A DNA stretch of 64,000 bases from Chitinophagales bacterium (lineage in GTDB: Bacteria; Bacteroidota; Bacteroidia; Chitinophagales; UBA2359), in NCBI GenBank assembly GCA_020628375.1, contig JAHDFD010000010.1:37659-101658 (forward strand). The letters run 5' to 3'. Below the pieces are notes generated by a model. That model searched no databases. It worked only from the letters and a program-made list of their open reading frames with translations, and was not told the DNA's origin. Position numbers and translations under genes: made by a program. Shown one piece after another: positions 61,456 through 64,000 of this stretch (the first letter of the stretch is position 1; every line of letters begins with the position of its first letter).

Positions 61456-63672
61456 ATGAAACTGACTTACAGATCCTTTGTTCTTTTAATTTCCGTTTGT
61501 TTATTTGCAACTGCTTGCAATACCCTGCGTAAAAATACAAGCGAAACTAAAACCCAAATAATGGACAAAACAACATTAGAAGCTCCTGTAGCCCATAAAG
61601 AGCCTAAAGAATTAAGCATTCATGGTGATACACGCATCGACAATTATTTCTGGATGCGCCTTTCGGATGAACAAAAAATGGCTGAAAAACCAGATCAGCA
61701 AACTAAAAACGTGGTTAACTATTTGGAAGCAGAAAATGACTACAAAGAAGAAAAAGTAGCCCATTTAAAAGATTTTAGAACTGAATTATTCGAAGAATTA
61801 AAAGGACGTATCAAAGAAAAAGATGAATCGGTTCCTTATAAAATGAACGGCTATTATTACTATACAAAATATGAAGAAGGGAAAAATTACCCAATATATT
61901 GCCGTAAAAAAGGGGATCTGAAAAGCGATGAGATCATATTGTTGAATGTAAATGAAATGGCTGAAGGTTACAGCTATTACAGAATAGGTGGACGCAATAT
62001 TTCACCCGACAATAAATTAATGAGCTTTGGAGTAGATACCTTAAGTCGTAGAATTTATACCCTGAAATTCAAAGACCTTGAAACCGGAGAACTATTAGAA
62101 GATGAAATCCCACATGCTTCTGGTTGGATAGCATGGGCAAATGATAACAAAACGATCTTCTATACAAAGAAAGAAGAAGGAACGCTCAGAGCCTACAAGA
62201 TATTCCGACATGTTTTGGGAACACCTGTTTCAGAGGATGTAGAAATATTCCATGAAAAAGATGAGCAGTACGGCGTATATGCTACTAAATCAAAATCCAG
62301 AAAATATATCATGATCATTTGTGGTTCTACTTTAGCATCTGAAGTTCATTTTATCGATGCTGATAATCCGCTTGAAGAACCAACCACTATTCAACCTAGA
62401 GTTGCCCCTGGCGAAAAGCATGAATATTCAGTGCAACATTTTGGAAATTATTTTTATATATCAACAAACCATAATGCTGAAAACTTTAAACTAGTTAAAG
62501 CGCCTGTTGATAATCCGGGGATGGAGCAATGGGAAGAAATTATTCCGCACAGAAAAGATGTACTACTGGATGACTTTGATGTGTTCCAAAATTATTTGGT
62601 ATTGAACGAACGCTTAAAAGGAATTACCGAACTAAGAATTATTCCTTGGGACAAGGATAAAGGAAGCTCTGAACATTATATTAAATTTGAAGACGAAGCT
62701 CACTTGATCTATGCTTCAGTAAATATGGATTTTAATACCGATATTCTTCGATTTGGATATTCTTCTATGACTACGCCTAATTCTACCTACGATTATAATA
62801 TGAATACTAAGGAAAAGGAATTGCTAAAGCAACAAGAAGTAATTTCCGAAACCTTTAAACCTGAGAATTATACAAGTGAAAGAGTATTTGCTACTGCTAA
62901 AGATGGAACAAAAATTCCTATTTCACTAGTTTACAAAAAAGGAACTGCCATTGATGGTTCTGCACCCTGTTTACAATACGCCTATGGTTCTTATGGTGCA
63001 AGTATGGAACCTTATTTCTCAAGTATAAGACTAAGTCTTTTAGACAGAGGGTTCGTTTATGCCATCGCACATATTCGTGGAGGATCGGAAATGGGAAGAT
63101 ACTGGTATGAAGATGGTAAGATGTTCAAGAAAATGAACACTTTTACCGATTTTATAGATTGCTCGGAATTCTTGATCGAGAAAGGTTATGCCGCTGATGA
63201 TAAACTTTTTGCAATGGGAGGAAGTGCCGGAGGATTACTAATGGGCGCGATTATCAATATCAAACCGGAACTGTATCGTGGGGTAGTGGCAGCTGTTCCT
63301 TTTGTAGATGTTATTTCTACCATGTTAGATGAATCAATTCCGTTGACAACCGGTGAATTCAATGAATGGGGAAACCCGAAGATCAAAGAACAATATGAAT
63401 ACATTAAAACCTATTCACCCTATGATAATGTCGTTGCTCAGGATTATCCGAATATGCTAGTAACAACAGGTTATCACGATTCACAAGTGCAATATTGGGA
63501 ACCTGCAAAATGGGTGGCCAAGTTAAGAGAATATAAGACCGATGATAATCTTCTATTACTTCATACAAATATGGAATTTGGACACAGTGGTGCTTCTGGG
63601 AGATTTGATGCACTAAAGGAAACAGCATTGGAGTATGCCTTTTTCCTAGATTTGATTGGTATCAGAGAATAA
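61456..63672 (+). CDS. S9A prolyl oligopeptidase / protease II-like lipoprotein
   Basis: 738 residues from ATG 61456, which gives a lipoprotein signal (MKLTYRSFVLLISVCLFATAC); a TTG at 61435 is the longer option. N-terminal beta-propeller domain to about residue 440, then the alpha/beta-hydrolase domain. Nucleophile Ser in GGSAGG (MGGSAGGLLMGA), Asp in GYHDSQVQYWEPAKW, His in MEFGHSGASGRFD. LRxDDRIDNYFWMR-like start (HGDTRIDNYFWMRLS) fits protease II, which cuts after basic residues. The lipid anchor puts it at the outer or periplasmic face. Confidence 0.93.
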   Translation: MKLTYRSFVLLISVCLFATACNTLRKNTSETKTQIMDKTTLEAPVAHKEPKELSIHGDTRIDNYFWMRLSDEQKMAEKPDQQTKNVVNYLEAENDYKEEKVAHLKDFRTELFEELKGRIKEKDESVPYKMNGYYYYTKYEEGKNYPIYCRKKGDLKSDEIILLNVNEMAEGYSYYRIGGRNISPDNKLMSFGVDTLSRRIYTLKFKDLETGELLEDEIPHASGWIAWANDNKTIFYTKKEEGTLRAYKIFRHVLGTPVSEDVEIFHEKDEQYGVYATKSKSRKYIMIICGSTLASEVHFIDADNPLEEPTTIQPRVAPGEKHEYSVQHFGNYFYISTNHNAENFKLVKAPVDNPGMEQWEEIIPHRKDVLLDDFDVFQNYLVLNERLKGITELRIIPWDKDKGSSEHYIKFEDEAHLIYASVNMDFNTDILRFGYSSMTTPNSTYDYNMNTKEKELLKQQEVISETFKPENYTSERVFATAKDGTKIPISLVYKKGTAIDGSAPCLQYAYGSYGASMEPYFSSIRLSLLDRGFVYAIAHIRGGSEMGRYWYEDGKMFKKMNTFTDFIDCSEFLIEKGYAADDKLFAMGGSAGGLLMGAIINIKPELYRGVVAAVPFVDVISTMLDESIPLTTGEFNEWGNPKIKEQYEYIKTYSPYDNVVAQDYPNMLVTTGYHDSQVQYWEPAKWVAKLREYKTDDNLLLLHTNMEFGHSGASGRFDALKETALEYAFFLDLIGIRE

Positions 63673-63726
63673 GAATAAGAGTATGTTTATATTTAAACAT
63701 ACTTTAAGTCAAAACACAAAATCTTT

Positions 63727-63764
63727 AAGCCAGTTATGAATTTACTTTCATAACTGGCTTTTTT
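63727..63764 (+). terminator. rho-independent terminator of the S9 peptidase gene
   Basis: AAGCCAGTTATGAA / TTCATAACTGGCTT is a perfect 14-bp stem with a 6-nt loop followed by T. Another hairpin (AGTATGTTTA / TAAACATACT) lies just before at 63680-63705. Confidence 0.93.
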
Positions 63765-63789
63765 AATCAACATTTTATTAGTTTAATTT

Positions 63790-63946
63790 TTATACAAATT
63801 TAAAAATTAAAAAACGTACAAATTTTCGTGTCATATTGAGCGCAATGTAATGAAGCCGAAATATAGACACCTCCCTATTTTTTGAGGGATGACTCGTATG
63901 TTTTGCTTAATTTGATAGTGGTTCACGCTCTCATAAATGTACGATA
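63790..63946 (+). repeat. dispersed repeat family 1, copy C
   Basis: Same element as at 5299 and 35110, from TTATACAAATTT to CATAAATGTACGATAT. It differs from them at about a dozen positions (for example TTTTTTGAGGGATG for TTTTTCGGGGCATG) and lacks the shared TTAAAGTTAAAATTG flank, so the element probably ends at CGATAT. Nothing recognised after it to the window end. Confidence 0.87.
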
Positions 63947-64000
63947 TCACATCACTATACATTAACAATAAAAATGAGCAAATAAAGTGATTTCACCGTA

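Noticed and set aside
61331..61540. Minus-strand 69-residue frame at the start of the S9 peptidase
   Set aside because: It runs through the lipoprotein signal of the peptidase on the other strand and has no features of its own.

Overview
This window is chromosomal DNA from a member of the Bacteroidota. It is AT-rich. Promoter-like boxes follow the TAnnTTTG pattern, exported proteins end in type IX secretion (T9SS) sorting domains, and there are a GldH gliding lipoprotein, several short lipobox proteins and a cobalamin riboswitch of the type found in this phylum. Two giant Cys/Asp/Gly-rich surface proteins share modules that I associate with marine Saprospiria/Cytophagia-like bacteria; the genus cannot be set from the sequence alone. 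No rRNA, tRNA, CRISPR array, transposase or phage gene was seen.

Layout. Positions 1-13.6 kb and 13.8-27.5 kb are the accessory, surface-oriented part: the 3' end of a giant secreted protein, a small secreted protein, a seven-repeat FG-GAP protein with a T9SS tail, then a co-directional cassette of two arylsulfotransferase-like paralogs flanking a fatty-acid-hydroxylase/sterol-desaturase-like membrane enzyme and a lipoprotein, a degenerate rhodanese lipoprotein, and a 4567-residue T9SS cargo protein. A sensor kinase with a PDZ-like segment and an OmpR-type regulator follow (27.7-30.3 kb). From 30.5 to 34.1 kb lies a housekeeping block (era, cmk, ispH, rsmD). Positions 34.2-45.8 kb hold small regulators, a YqeY protein, an ATE1-like aminoacyl transferase, a predicted GG-leader peptide precursor, YjbQ, a zinc metallopeptidase, mtaB, a solitary infC and ychF. 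Positions 46-52.3 kb are minus-strand housekeeping operons (crotonase - nucleoside phosphorylase - holB - ricT-like - gldH; tsaB - two ArsR regulators). Positions 52.4-57.3 kb hold a CRY-DASH photolyase and a B12-riboswitch-controlled uptake operon (BtuB-like receptor plus DUF5074-type lipoprotein). Positions 57.4-63.7 kb carry mnmA, a small methyltransferase-like gene, a Uma2 protein, CorA and an S9 peptidase.

Most noteworthy items: (i) a 54-residue peptide gene at 40356-40520 (minus) with a Lys-rich leader ending in Gly-Gly, typical of Bacteroidota RiPP/natural-product precursors, with no tailoring enzymes nearby; (ii) the hydroxylase/arylsulfotransferase cassette, whose second sulfotransferase has its signal peptide separated by a one-base frameshift; (iii) at least two families of short dispersed, inverted-repeat-ended elements (three good copies of one, two of the other, one of which carries a perfect 18-bp-arm hairpin); (iv) a BtuB receptor with no usual start codon before its signal peptide and a fresh 72-bp in-frame tandem duplication; (v) an RsmD whose catalytic DPPY motif reads GPPY.
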